Positions 43,905-52,122 of a DNA stretch of 64,000 nucleotides are shown piece by piece; positions within the stretch are counted from its first letter, which is position 1; every line of letters begins with the position of its first letter. The notes under the pieces are model-generated. The model was not told where the DNA came from and did not search any database. It saw only the letters and a list, made by a program, of their open reading frames with translations. The stretch comes from Parvibaculum sp040216885 (lineage in GTDB: Bacteria > Pseudomonadota > Alphaproteobacteria > Parvibaculales > Parvibaculaceae). Made by a program: the position numbers and the translations under genes. The stretch spans positions 1 through 64,000 of the forward strand of contig JAVJOG010000004.1 of NCBI GenBank assembly GCA_040216885.1. The letters are read 5' to 3'.

Positions 43905-44531
43905 ATGATCACTGTCCACCACCTCAACAATTCGCGCTCCCAGCGTATCCTCTGGCTGCTGGAGGAACTCGGCCTGGACTATGAGATCGCCGGCTACAAG
44001 CGCGACGCGACGAGCAACCTCGCGCCCGATGAATTGAAGAAGATTCATCCCCTCGGCAAATCGCCGGTCATCACCGACGGCGGCGCGCCGGTCGCGGAAT
44101 CCGGCGCCATCGTCGAATACCTGATCCGCAAACACGGCAAGGGCAAGTTCATGCCGGCCGAAAACGCGGCCGATTTCATTCCCTATCTGCACTGGATGCA
44201 CTATGCCGAAGGCTCGGCCATGCTGCCGGTCATGCTGACGCTCTACACGATGCGCCTCGGCGACGCCGCCGCGCCCTTGCGCCCGCGCCTCGAAAGCGAG
44301 ATTGCCAATCACTTCGGCTACATGGACAAGGCGCTGGGAAAGAACGACTTCTTCGTCGGCAACACGCTGACCGGCGCCGATTTCCAGATCGTCTTTGTGC
44401 TCGAGGCCGCCCGCTCGCTCGGCTTGCTGAAGCCCTTCGCCAATCTCAACCGCTATCTCGACGCGGTTCACGCCCGCCCCGCCTACAAGCGCGGCGTCGA
44501 ACGCGGCGGCCAATACGATCTTGGGGGTTAG
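43905..44531 (+). CDS. Glutathione S-transferase family protein
   Basis: This 208-residue GST has the thioredoxin-like domain HHLNNSRSQRILWLLEELGL, the cis-Pro region GKSPVITDGGAPVAESGAIV (about 51-70) and the helical domain with FFVGNTLTGADFQIVFVLEA. The active-site residue is probably Ser or Asn in NNSRSQR. It may conjugate or isomerise electrophiles. It lies 41 bp after egtD and may share its message, linking two thiol systems. Confidence 0.9.
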   Translation: MITVHHLNNSRSQRILWLLEELGLDYEIAGYKRDATSNLAPDELKKIHPLGKSPVITDGGAPVAESGAIVEYLIRKHGKGKFMPAENAADFIPYLHWMHYAEGSAMLPVMLTLYTMRLGDAAAPLRPRLESEIANHFGYMDKALGKNDFFVGNTLTGADFQIVFVLEAARSLGLLKPFANLNRYLDAVHARPAYKRGVERGGQYDLGG

Positions 44532-44543
44532 AGCCAGCGGAAA

Positions 44544-45146
44544 TCAATGCGCGGCATAGTTGAGCCCGAACCAGATCGCCGCGACAACGAACATCGCCAC
44601 GCCGATCGCGGCGCTGGCAATGCTGGCGCCGATCCCGACCACAAGCCCGTCATGCTCGACAAGGCCGAGACCGGTGACGAAAAGCGAAATCGCCGGCAGC
44701 CAGCCGGTAAACGGCACCGGCATGCACAGCACAAGGGCGGCCGCCAGCAGCAGCACGCCGAGCGGCCGTTCGGCCGGGCCGCGAAAGAGACCGGGCAGCC
44801 GCATCCGCATGATGCGCGACAGCGGCCGCGCCATCGGCAATGCCTTCAGCGCACCGGCCCGCCAGCGTTTGCGGGTAAAGGCCCGCTTCGATATCAGGTC
44901 CGGCAGCCACAAGGCCGGACGGCCGAGCGCCATCTGGGCGGCGATGAAAATGGCCGGTATGCCGAGAACGAGATTGGCGCCCGGCGGCAAGGGCAGCATG
45001 TTGATAAGGCCGACCAGCACGAAGCCCCAGCCGAAGCTGCGATCGCCGAGCGATTCGAGAACTTCGCCGAGTGTGCTTCCGTTCGGCCGTTTTCGGGTGC
45101 CGACCTGGGCGAGACCCCGCAGCGCGCCGCTCCTTCTTTGTTTCAT
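44544..45146 (-). CDS. ExoD family membrane protein
   Basis: This 200-residue protein has the ExoD pattern: LGEVLESLGDRSFGWGFVLV, then NMLPLPPGANLVLGIPAIFI and a basic amphipathic stretch RPLSRIMRMRLPGLFRGPAE, with four or five membrane helices. ExoD was named for an exopolysaccharide phenotype in rhizobia; its biochemical role is unknown. ATG 45146 was preferred over an upstream ATG at 45197 on family length. Confidence 0.87.
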   Translation of the reverse strand: MKQRRSGALRGLAQVGTRKRPNGSTLGEVLESLGDRSFGWGFVLVGLINMLPLPPGANLVLGIPAIFIAAQMALGRPALWLPDLISKRAFTRKRWRAGALKALPMARPLSRIMRMRLPGLFRGPAERPLGVLLLAAALVLCMPVPFTGWLPAISLFVTGLGLVEHDGLVVGIGASIASAAIGVAMFVVAAIWFGLNYAAH

Positions 45147-45278
45147 CGACGTCTCATCGAATGCGATACTCCAGCCGGGCCGGCCCGCATCTAACACCTT
45201 TTGACGCGGGCCGTCACTGCGCCATTATGGCCTTTGACATCCGCATGGGCATACGTCATGGCGGAAGCGGAAACATAC

Positions 45279-45536
45279 ATGAGCAGGCCCTGGTATCTCT
45301 ACATTCTGGAATGCGCCGGCGGAAAGCTCTACACCGGCATCGCGCTCGATCCGGAAGCGCGCTACAAGGCGCATGCCGAGGGTCGCGGCGCGAAGTTCAC
45401 GCGCAGCTATCCGCCGGTGCGGCTCGCGATGGTCGAGACCTTTTCCAGCCGCTCCGAGGCCCTGAAGGCCGAATACGCAGTCAAGAAACTCAGCGCGGCG
45501 GAAAAGCGCAAGCTGGTCGGCAAGGCGGAACGATGA
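45279..45536 (+). CDS. GIY-YIG nuclease family protein (YhbQ-like)
   Basis: This 85-residue protein has the GIY-YIG core: WYLYILECAGGKLYTGIALD (about 5-24), then Arg in DPEARYKAHAEGRGAKFTR and Glu in RSEALKAEYAVKKLS. YhbQ-like proteins are small single-domain nucleases of uncertain biological substrate. ATG 45258 would add seven residues. It overlaps slyX by 4 bp. Confidence 0.9.
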   Translation: MSRPWYLYILECAGGKLYTGIALDPEARYKAHAEGRGAKFTRSYPPVRLAMVETFSSRSEALKAEYAVKKLSAAEKRKLVGKAER

Positions 45537-45754
45537 TGGACGAGAAAACTCTCAGTGAACGGATCGATACGCTCGAAGCGCGTCTCGTCCACCGCGAACG
45601 CGAGATCGAGGACCTCAACGAAATCGTCGCCCGGCAGTGGCAGGCGATCGACGACCTGACCCGCCGCCTCGGCGCGCTGGGCGGCCGCCTGCAAGCCGTC
45701 GAGGATCGTGCCGACGCGCCGGCCGGCGCCGAGCCGCCACCGCCGCATTATTGA
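45533..45754 (+). CDS. slyX: SlyX-like coiled-coil protein
   Basis: This 73-residue protein is one long coiled coil: SERIDTLEARLVHREREIED, then LNEIVARQWQAIDDLTRRLG, with a Pro-rich end PPPPHY that is typical of SlyX. The function is unknown. ATG 45533 overlaps the GIY-YIG stop (ATGATGA). Confidence 0.9.
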   Translation: MMDEKTLSERIDTLEARLVHREREIEDLNEIVARQWQAIDDLTRRLGALGGRLQAVEDRADAPAGAEPPPPHY

Positions 45755-45761
45755 CCGCGCG

Positions 45762-46421
45762 ATGCAACCCGCGCCCTGCCCCTATGTCCCGCCGATGGAG
45801 CCGCCGGCGATCCTCCATCGCGACGACGACCTTCTGGTCCTCTCGAAGCCGAGCGGACTTCTCACCGTTCCCGGCAAGCCCGATGGCCATGCCGACTGTC
45901 TCGAAACCCGCGTCCGCGAGATAGATCCCGCGGCCCTGCTCGTCCACCGTCTCGACCGGGACACTTCCGGCGTCATCGTGATGGCGCGCAACCGGCAGGC
46001 GCAGCGTCATCTCGGTTTGCAGTTCGAGCGGCGCATGACGCGCAAAACCTATGTCGCGCGCGTCTGGGGCCAGATTGCGGGCGAAAGCGGCTGCGTCGAC
46101 GCCCCCATCGCTTGCGACTGGCCGAACCGTCCGAAACAGATGATCGACATTGAAAAGGGAAGATCCGCGCAAACCGAATGGCAGGTCATGGAGCGCGAGA
46201 CGATGGCGACCCGGATGATGCTCCGTCCACTGACGGGACGCTCGCACCAGTTGCGGGTCCACATGGCAAACCTCGGCCATCCCGTCCTCGGCGACAACTT
46301 CTATGCCCATGAAGAGGCGCTGCGGGCGGCCGGGCGGTTGCAGCTTCATGCCCTGGAATTGACCATCCGCCACCCCGCGGACGGCCGGTTTTGCACCTTT
46401 CGGGGCGCCTGCCCCTTCTAG
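45762..46421 (+). CDS. rluA: RluA-type pseudouridine synthase
   Basis: This 219-residue enzyme isomerises uridine in RNA. The catalytic Asp lies in VHRLDRDTSGVIVMARN (about residue 66), followed by RKTYVARVWG and the RNA-binding GRSHQLRVHMANLGHPVLGD. Its compact form without an S4 domain is like RluA (23S U746 and tRNA U32). ATG 45762 gives the family length. Eight bases separate it from slyX. Confidence 0.9.
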   Translation: MQPAPCPYVPPMEPPAILHRDDDLLVLSKPSGLLTVPGKPDGHADCLETRVREIDPAALLVHRLDRDTSGVIVMARNRQAQRHLGLQFERRMTRKTYVARVWGQIAGESGCVDAPIACDWPNRPKQMIDIEKGRSAQTEWQVMERETMATRMMLRPLTGRSHQLRVHMANLGHPVLGDNFYAHEEALRAAGRLQLHALELTIRHPADGRFCTFRGACPF

Positions 46422-46438
46422 GCGCCGGCCCACGAGAC

Positions 46439-46500
46439 CTTATCCCCGCTTTATCCCCCCTCGGTGATGCGTCCGGGGGCGGGGATAAAACGGGGACAAG
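46439..46500. other. Long imperfect hairpin between convergent genes
   Basis: The 20-base arms CTTATCCCCGCTTTATCCCC (46439-46458) and GGGGATAAAACGGGGACAAG (46481-46500) pair with two mismatches around a 22-base loop. It lies between the rluA-like gene and the Asn-rich gene. No T run follows. It could be a bidirectional terminator, or the body of a small RNA expressed from the adjacent PHO-box-like array. Confidence 0.5.
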
Positions 46501-46507
46501 TCTGTTT

Positions 46508-46536
46508 GTGACAGTTTTTTGACAGTTCGATGACAG
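46508..46536 (-). promoter_or_regulatory. Triplicated PHO-box-like array
   Basis: On the minus strand CTGTCAT (46530-46536), CTGTCAA (46519-46525) and CTGTCAC (46508-46514) repeat at exactly 11-bp intervals. PhoB binds tandem CTGTCA(T) repeats with an 11-bp period, so the match is good. It lies just after the stop of the Asn-rich gene and points left, toward the long hairpin and the antisense strand of the rluA-like gene. No coding target follows. Confidence 0.55.
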
Positions 46537-46548
46537 TCGCCCGCAAAT

Positions 46549-46800
46549 TCAGCTCGAAACGCTGACGCGCAGGCTGGTCGTCGTCGAATTCGAGTTCGAA
46601 TTGCTGTTGCTGTTGCTGTTGCCGTTCACGTTGACGTTGGAATTGCTGTTGAAATTGAAGTTCGAGTTGAAATTCGAGTTGACGTTGGCCGAGCACGCAT
46701 AGGCCGACGACGCACCGGCAAACGCATAAAGTGCAAGCGCCGCAGCGATCGCAACGATCGCGCCCAGCGTCAGCCCGGTCCGGGAAAGAAGTATCTTCAT
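46549..46800 (-). CDS. Secreted alternating Asn-X repeat protein
   Basis: The protein has a signal peptide (MKILLSRTGLTLGAIVAIAA to SSAYACS), and then 17 successive Asn-X dipeptides in which X is Ser, Phe, Val or Gly, followed by TTTSLRVSVSS. In a beta strand every Asn would lie on one face, so the region could form an Asn ladder or amyloid-like stack. I know no named family. The start at ATG 46800 was preferred; ATG 46809 would add three residues. The DNA contains a CTGTTG hexamer repeat that could change in copy number. Confidence 0.7.
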   Translation of the reverse strand: MKILLSRTGLTLGAIVAIAAALALYAFAGASSAYACSANVNSNFNSNFNFNSNSNVNVNGNSNSNSNSNSNSTTTSLRVSVSS

Positions 46801-46952
46801 TTGTTCCATCCTGTGACACGCCTGCGCCATTCCGGCACAGAGCAGCGACGATCCACGCCCCGAAGGGGGCTCCTGGACCTCAAAATGCAGGACCCGTGCC
46901 GGACGCCGCGAACCGGCATCGGAATAGTAAGCACCTGTTTTTAAAGGGAAAT

Positions 46953-47029
46953 TGGTAGCGGAGGAGGGACTCGAACCCCCGACACGCGGATTATGATTCC
47001 GCTGCTCTAACCAGCTGAGCTACTCCGCC
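46953..47029 (-). tRNA. tRNA-Met (CAU, elongator type)
   Basis: The minus strand folds as a 77-base tRNA: acceptor GGCGGAG/CTCCGCT, D-arm with AGCTCAGCTGGTTAGAGC, anticodon arm GCGGA-ATCATAA-TCCGC with anticodon CAT, T-arm GGGGGTTCGAGTCCC, and an encoded CCA end. A GG start rather than a mismatched CG start excludes initiator tRNA. It matches the usual alphaproteobacterial elongator tRNA-Met. An isoleucine tRNA with lysidine is a less likely alternative. Confidence 0.95.
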
Positions 47030-47128
47030 CCAAGGCACCGGAAGGCGGATCGAAACCACCACGCCCCCGAAAGAGACCCGGATATAAGGGCGGCGATGAA
47101 GGCCTGTCAAGCAACGTGGCCGGATCGG

Positions 47129-47803
47129 TCACGCGGCGGGTTTCGCGGCCTCCGCGACGGCGTCCGGCTTGCGGAAGCGCAGCATCGTGAAAAGCCCGAA
47201 AGGCTTGAGGCTGACGGTTTCGACAAGCTCCAGCGTGGCGACATCCGTGATGGTCTCGGCCCGGAAGTCGGGATGCCAGCCGAGCGCGCGTGCCGCCGGA
47301 GCCATGAAACTCTCGACCCAGCCGCGAATCCCGTGATCCTGCGCAAAATGATTGACGATCAGGACCTCGCCGCCCGGCGCGCAAACGCGCTCAAGCTCCT
47401 TCAGCACCTGGATCGGATCGGGCACCACGGTCATCACGTACATCGCGACCACGGTGTCGAATGCGCCGTCGTCGAAGCGAAGCTCCGACGCATCCATTTC
47501 ATACAGTGCTTCGATATTGGCCAGCCCGCGCTCGCGGACGCGCTGGCGCGCGATACGCAGCATGTCGGGCGAAAGATCGATACCGGTGACGGTGAGATGC
47601 GGCGCATAGCGTGGCAGCGCGACGCCGGTTCCGACGCCCACTTCGAGCAACGACCCGTCGCGTCGATTGATGATGTCGATGGCGCGCTTGCGGCCTGCAT
47701 CGGCAATTGGACCGAAAGAGAAATCGTAGACGGGCGCCCAGCGCGCATAGGCCTTCAGGACCGATTGTTCGTCTATCCGGACTATCCCGTTCAAAACCGC
47801 CAC
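47129..47803 (-). CDS. pmtA: Phosphatidylethanolamine N-methyltransferase (PmtA, Rhodobacter type)
   Basis: This 224-residue SAM enzyme probably converts phosphatidylethanolamine to phosphatidylcholine. It has YARWAPVYDFSFGPIADAGR (about 19-38), the SAM motif LLEVGVGTGVALPRYA (about 52-67), GIDLSPDMLRIARQRV and VVAMYVMTVVPDP, then PGGEVLIVNHFAQD. These match the Rhodobacter-type PmtA family. The GTG start is uncertain because no clear ribosome site precedes it. Mainly cytoplasmic with membrane-surface action. Confidence 0.85.
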   Translation of the reverse strand: MAVLNGIVRIDEQSVLKAYARWAPVYDFSFGPIADAGRKRAIDIINRRDGSLLEVGVGTGVALPRYAPHLTVTGIDLSPDMLRIARQRVRERGLANIEALYEMDASELRFDDGAFDTVVAMYVMTVVPDPIQVLKELERVCAPGGEVLIVNHFAQDHGIRGWVESFMAPAARALGWHPDFRAETITDVATLELVETVSLKPFGLFTMLRFRKPDAVAEAAKPAA

Positions 47804-47876
47804 CCCTTGAATTTCACTCGTTCACTGTGCGGCCATTGCCGCCATGCGCGCAACAACATATCGGGCCCGATTACGG

Positions 47877-49121
47877 CTAAAATGCGGTTCCGGCGGTCCA
47901 ACGCACCGATTCACACGCCGGTGCGCGCAACCGCCAACGGCTCTCGGCTCGCGCGATCCATCCGCCGCCCAGCACACGCGTACCGCCGGCCGGATCGTAG
48001 AAGACACAGGCCTGACCGGCCGCGACCCCGTCCTCACCCTCACCGAGTTCGACCATCGCACCTTCCGCCGTGCGCTTGAGCCGCGCCACGACAGGCGGCC
48101 GGGTCGACCGGACCTTGGCGAAGATTTCAATACCCGCCTCCGGCAGCGCGTCAAAACCGCCGTCGCCCAGCCAGTTGACGTCGCGCAACGCCAAACGGTG
48201 CGTCTCGAGCGCCTCGCGGGGGCCGACGATCACCCGGCGGCGCGCCGGGTCGAGTTTCACCACGAAGAGCGGCTCGCTTTCCGGCTCGCTGGCGCCGAGA
48301 CCGAGCCCGCGGCGCTGACCGATCGTGTAATGGGTAATGCCGTCGTGGCGACCGAGCACGCGCCCGTCGAGATGCACGATCTCACCCGGCCCCGAGGCGC
48401 CGGGACGCAACCTGTCGACAATCGTCGTGTAACGGCCGGACGGCACGAAACAAATGTCCTGGCTGTCCGGCTTCGCCGCCACCGCAAGCCCCATGCGTTC
48501 GGCCATCGCCCGTGCTTCCGGCTTGGTCAGGTTGCCAAGCGGAAAGCGCAGGAAATCGAGCTGTGCGCGCGTCGTTGTGAAAAGGAAATAGCTCTGGTCG
48601 CGATCTGTGTCGGCCGGCCGGTGCAGCTCGCGGCCCGACTTGCCGGCACGGCTCGCAATGTAATGCCCGGTCGCCATCGCGGCCGCACCGAGATCGCGCG
48701 CCGTGTCCAGAAGGTCACGAAACTTGACGCGCTCATTGCAGCGGACACACGGGATTGGCGTTTCGCCGGCCACATAGGAATCGGCGAAATCGTCCATCAC
48801 CGCACGACGAAAGCGATCTTCATAGTCGAGCACGTAATGGGGAATGCCGATCTGCTCGGCGACGCGACGCGCATCATGGATGTCCTGGCCCGCGCAGCAG
48901 GCGCCCTTGCGCGAGACGGCCGCACCATGATCGTAGAGCTGCATGGTAATGCCGACGACATCGTAACCCTGCTCCTTGAGCAAGGCCGCCGTCACCGAAC
49001 TGTCGACGCCGCCGGACATGGCGACAACCACCCGCGTCTCCTCCGGTCGGCCCGGAAGATCGAGACTGTTGAGGCCGGTCCTTTCGTCGAACAAAGCACG
49101 CATCGGCGTCGCACCGGGCAT
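47877..49121 (-). CDS. mnmA: tRNA 2-thiouridylase MnmA
   Basis: MnmA transfers sulfur to U34 of tRNAs for Lys, Glu and Gln. The 414-residue protein has the PP-loop VVAMSGGVDSSVTAALLKEQ (about 33-52), the first catalytic cysteine in TPIPCVRCNERVKFRDLL and the second in DSQDICFVPSGRYTT. GVRHYTIGQRRGLGLG-like sequence (around 48300) is the late family motif. An N-terminal extension of about 30 residues precedes the PP-loop. It is divergent from fliK across a 273-bp regulatory region. Confidence 0.95.
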   Translation of the reverse strand: MPGATPMRALFDERTGLNSLDLPGRPEETRVVVAMSGGVDSSVTAALLKEQGYDVVGITMQLYDHGAAVSRKGACCAGQDIHDARRVAEQIGIPHYVLDYEDRFRRAVMDDFADSYVAGETPIPCVRCNERVKFRDLLDTARDLGAAAMATGHYIASRAGKSGRELHRPADTDRDQSYFLFTTTRAQLDFLRFPLGNLTKPEARAMAERMGLAVAAKPDSQDICFVPSGRYTTIVDRLRPGASGPGEIVHLDGRVLGRHDGITHYTIGQRRGLGLGASEPESEPLFVVKLDPARRRVIVGPREALETHRLALRDVNWLGDGGFDALPEAGIEIFAKVRSTRPPVVARLKRTAEGAMVELGEGEDGVAAGQACVFYDPAGGTRVLGGGWIARAESRWRLRAPACESVRWTAGTAF

Positions 49122-49229
49122 CGCCCGGCATCTCCTTCATGACAGGCGCCGAAGGGCGCCTCTTGGTTGGCCGCACTATAGGCAGCCACTGCCTCATCGC
49201 AAGCAAGCGCGACGGCGCATTCCCGGAAA

Positions 49230-49248
49230 CCCGGCAAAATCTGCCGGC
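49230..49248. promoter_or_regulatory. FlbD-type enhancer (ftr) upstream of fliK
   Basis: CCCGGCAAAATCTGCCGGC is a 19-base palindrome matching the C-CGGC--AAA--GC-G pattern of Caulobacter ftr sites. Its centre is about 102 bp upstream of the -24 element at 49341, the right distance for a sigma-54 activator. The fliF site is nearly identical and similarly spaced. Confidence 0.6.
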
Positions 49249-49339
49249 CCGGCAGCGAATATCGAGTGCTCCCTCACCCCGGTCAAGCCCGGCGAAGCAT
49301 AACCAATTGAAATAATTGGATTTATTCCCGCAAGCCGGG

Positions 49340-49355
49340 TGGCCCATCGCTTGCT
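49340..49355 (+). promoter_or_regulatory. Sigma-54 promoter of fliK
   Basis: TGGCCCATCGCTTGCT contains GG (49341-49342) and GC (49353-49354) separated by ten bases, as in the TGGCAC-N5-TTGC consensus. The start site would be about 30 bp before the fliK ATG. Confidence 0.6.
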
Positions 49356-49394
49356 TCCTTTGGCCCGAGCCTTTCTCTGCAACCAGGTGACAGT

Positions 49395-50903
49395 ATGGAC
49401 TTGCCCTCTTCAGCCACGCCGCGAACCGGATCCGCCACCGATGTGCTTTCGATTCACCCCGACAGTGTTCGGGTCTCGGCCAACGCCGCCGCGGGCGAAT
49501 TCGCGCGCCATCTGGCTGACAATGATCGCATGAGCGATCCGGCACGCCGCGACGATCGCTCCGCCGAACGCCGCGAACGCTCCGCCTCATCCGACCGCAG
49601 CCGGCGCGACGACGTGCGCGAACGCGACCGTGAGCGCGATCCCGCGGCACGGGAAACGAAGGCGAAAGAAACGTCCATCGACGAAGGCGGCGAAGCGACG
49701 CCGGAGTCCGGGATCGTCGGCGACATCGCCGCAACGGCCGAGAACGACGCATCGCAGGCAGAAACGTCCGACAGCAAAGATACAGTACCCGCGCAGGAGT
49801 CCGGCGACGAAGTCGCGGACGAAGCGACGACGCCGGAAGCCGACCTCGCACCCGAGACAACGCCGACCGGCAATAATGAAGGCCTACAGATGGCGGCGGC
49901 CGAAGAAACGGCGGAAACCACCGCCGTTCCGGCCCTTGAGAGCGACGAAATATCGGCCGAGGCCTCAACGGATGCCGGCAAGGCCGCCACCCCGGTCCCA
50001 GCCATCGCTCCCGTGCAGCCGGCCCAGACGAAGGCCGGCGCCCAATCGGCAAGCAACGGCGAAACGTCACAGACGGCAGCGGGCACAAAGCAGCCCGTCG
50101 ACACCCCTCGGCCACAGACCGCCGCCCCGTTGCGCGCGGCGACAGATGTCGGCGCAACCGATCCGGCGCTCGACGCCGAGGCCGTCACGACGCCTGCGAC
50201 AGCCGCGGCGGCAAAGCCCGTCAAGGGTCTGGGACAGGAAGCGGCCGAAGCACTCGCCAACAAGAAGGCCGACGCGAAGCGCTCCGCCTCGGCCGCAAAT
50301 GCCGCACCTCAGGCCACGACGCCGCCGCAAGCGACCCGTGGCGCGAGCGCGGTTCCCCAGGCACCGCTGCTCGACGTCGTCCAGACCGATTTGCGGCCGG
50401 CGTCGCGCAGCCTTGAATTGCCGTCCGGCATTCAACCGGCCGCAAACACGGCGACGGTGCGCATCGGCACGCTGCCGGGACAATCGCAACCGACCCAGAT
50501 CCCCGCAATGGCGATTGCCTTGCAGATCGCGCGCAATCTCCAGAAAGGGATCAACCGCTTCGACATTCGTCTCGACCCGCCGGAGATGGGCCGCGTCGAC
50601 GTCCGCATGGAAGTCCGGCGCGACGGCCATGTGACGGCGCATCTGACGGTCGAGAAACCGGAAACGCTGGAACTGTTGCAACGCGACGCGCGCGCGCTTC
50701 AGCAGGCGTTGAACAATGCCGGTCTCGACGCCGACGAGAACAGCCTCAACTTCTCGCTGCACGACCAGAACGCCGATGAAGACCGCCGCAATGCGGCCGG
50801 CGGCGACCGGGATAGCGTCGGCGTCGATGAGGCCGAGGCGGCAACGGCGCCCATCTACAACGTCAACCTCTCCGCCACCGGCGGCATCGACATTCGCGTT
50901 TGA
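49395..50903 (+). CDS. fliK: Flagellar hook-length control protein
   Basis: FliK is the exported ruler that stops hook growth and switches export to filament substrates. The 502-residue protein has a long low-complexity Ala/Pro/Glu/Thr-rich N-terminal part and a conserved C-terminal Flg_hook domain. That domain includes LQIARNLQKGINRFDIRLDP, PEMGRVDVRMEVRRDGHVTA and ALQQALNNAGLDADENSL. ATG 49395 follows AGGTG and a sigma-54 promoter. It begins a run with flgD and sciP. Confidence 0.93.
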   Translation: MDLPSSATPRTGSATDVLSIHPDSVRVSANAAAGEFARHLADNDRMSDPARRDDRSAERRERSASSDRSRRDDVRERDRERDPAARETKAKETSIDEGGEATPESGIVGDIAATAENDASQAETSDSKDTVPAQESGDEVADEATTPEADLAPETTPTGNNEGLQMAAAEETAETTAVPALESDEISAEASTDAGKAATPVPAIAPVQPAQTKAGAQSASNGETSQTAAGTKQPVDTPRPQTAAPLRAATDVGATDPALDAEAVTTPATAAAAKPVKGLGQEAAEALANKKADAKRSASAANAAPQATTPPQATRGASAVPQAPLLDVVQTDLRPASRSLELPSGIQPAANTATVRIGTLPGQSQPTQIPAMAIALQIARNLQKGINRFDIRLDPPEMGRVDVRMEVRRDGHVTAHLTVEKPETLELLQRDARALQQALNNAGLDADENSLNFSLHDQNADEDRRNAAGGDRDSVGVDEAEAATAPIYNVNLSATGGIDIRV

Positions 50904-50921
50904 CGCAGAAGGGCTTCCGCC

Positions 50922-51602
50922 ATGGATATCGCCTCCGCCACGGCCGCCGTGCAGGCTGCAACCGCCGGCAACAAATCGTCGGCGGCCTCCACCGCGCTGG
51001 CCGGCAATTTCGATACGTTCCTCAGGCTCCTGACGACACAGTTGAAGCATCAGGATCCGACCAACCCGATGAGCTCCGATCAGTTCACCCAGCAGCTCGT
51101 GCAGATGTCGGGTGTCGAACAGTCCATCCAGACCAACCGCAATCTGGAGACGCTGATCACCGCCAATTCGATTCAGAATTCGAATCTCTCGGTCTCGCTG
51201 CTCGGCAAGGAAGTGACCGGATCGGGAACCGGCGCCCTGCTGGCGGACGGTGCCGCCAACTGGAGCTACGCACTGGCGGCGGACGCGCCGGACACCACCC
51301 TGCAGGTCATCAACGCCGACGGCGCGACGGTCTTCACCAAGAAGCTGAATGCCGCCAAGGGCGACCATCAGTTTGCCTGGGACGGCAAGGACGGCAACAG
51401 CGCCGAGCAGCCCGCCGGCACCTACTTCCTGAAGATCGTTGCCAACGGGGCGAACGGTGCGCCGGTCGCGGTCGACACCCGCACGACAGGTATCGTTACG
51501 GCGATCGACCTGACCAGCACCGATCCGCTGTTGACGGTTAACGGCGCCCAAATCCGCTATTCCCAGATCACCTCGGTAAAGCAGCCGGAAGCGCCGATTT
51601 GA
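50922..51602 (+). CDS. flgD: Flagellar hook capping protein
   Basis: FlgD caps the growing hook and guides FlgE assembly. This 226-residue protein has the N-terminal FLRLLTTQLKHQDPTNPMSS (about 33-52), FTQQLVQMSGVEQSIQTN, and the Fn3/tudor-like C-terminal part with FAWDGKDGNSAEQPAGTYFL. It lies 18 bp after fliK. Secretion is by the flagellar export gate without a cleaved signal. Confidence 0.95.
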   Translation: MDIASATAAVQAATAGNKSSAASTALAGNFDTFLRLLTTQLKHQDPTNPMSSDQFTQQLVQMSGVEQSIQTNRNLETLITANSIQNSNLSVSLLGKEVTGSGTGALLADGAANWSYALAADAPDTTLQVINADGATVFTKKLNAAKGDHQFAWDGKDGNSAEQPAGTYFLKIVANGANGAPVAVDTRTTGIVTAIDLTSTDPLLTVNGAQIRYSQITSVKQPEAPI

Positions 51603-51731
51603 GCGCCTTACGTCCCGCAATGGAACAGCTAAGCCTTTGATTTTGGACAAATTTTACTACGCCGCTTAGCCGTTTTTAAAGACTGTCCGGCCTAGTCTGG
51701 GATCAGCGAAGAGTACGGAGACCAACGTTCG

Positions 51732-52007
51732 ATGAGTGAGCAGCAGACATCAAAGGTCAGCTATGTGATCGGGCCCGACGGGAGCCCGCTCACCGTTGCC
51801 GACCTGCCACCGTCCGACACCAAGCGGTGGGTCATCCGGCGCAAGGCCGAAGTTGTCGCCGCGGTCCGCGGCGGCCTCATCAGCCTCGACGATGCCTGCC
51901 GCCGGTACACGCTGACGGTGGAAGAGTTTCTGAGCTGGCAGCGCTCGATCGAGCGCCACGGTCTGGCCGGCCTTCGTGCCACCCGGGTTCAACAGTACAG
52001 GCAGTAA
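51732..52007 (+). CDS. sciP: SciP-type CtrA inhibitor (DUF1153)
   Basis: This 91-residue helix-turn-helix protein matches DUF1153/SciP: YVIGPDGSPLTVADLPPSDT, KRWVIRRKAEVVAAVRGGLI and RYTLTVEEFLSWQRSIERHG. In Caulobacter SciP binds CtrA and blocks its activation of flagellar and division genes. It has a 129-bp leader with a degenerate CtrA-like box TTAG-N7-TAAA (51666-51680) and a strong terminator. Its position just before fliF matches the Caulobacter order as I recall it. Confidence 0.92.
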   Translation: MSEQQTSKVSYVIGPDGSPLTVADLPPSDTKRWVIRRKAEVVAAVRGGLISLDDACRRYTLTVEEFLSWQRSIERHGLAGLRATRVQQYRQ

Positions 52008-52040
52008 GATAGATTTGTATCTGCGTACTTGCTGTCTTCA

Positions 52041-52082
52041 GGGCACCGCTGGAACCTCCCTCCAGCGGCGCCCTTTCCTTTT
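52041..52082 (+). terminator. Rho-independent terminator after sciP
   Basis: GGGCACCGCTGGA and TCCAGCGGCGCCC form a 13-bp stem with one mismatch and a seven-base loop, followed by TTTCCTTTT. It separates sciP from the fliF operon. Confidence 0.87.
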
Positions 52083-52103
52083 GACCGTGTATCTTTCGCC
52101 AGA

Positions 52104-52122
52104 CCCGGCAAAAATTGCCGGG
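52104..52122. promoter_or_regulatory. FlbD-type enhancer (ftr) upstream of fliF
   Basis: CCCGGCAAAAATTGCCGGG is a perfect 19-base palindrome, centred about 101 bp upstream of the -24 element at 52214. It matches the fliK site in 17 of 19 positions. In Caulobacter an ftr site at fliF mediates repression by FlbD, so its sign here is open. A CtrA-like box TTAA-N7-TTTA lies at 52127-52141. Confidence 0.6.

Noticed and set aside
46439..46500. TTATCCCC repeats as DnaA boxes or an origin
   Set aside because: They do not match TTATNCACA, there is no A+T-rich unwinding region and no replication gene nearby.
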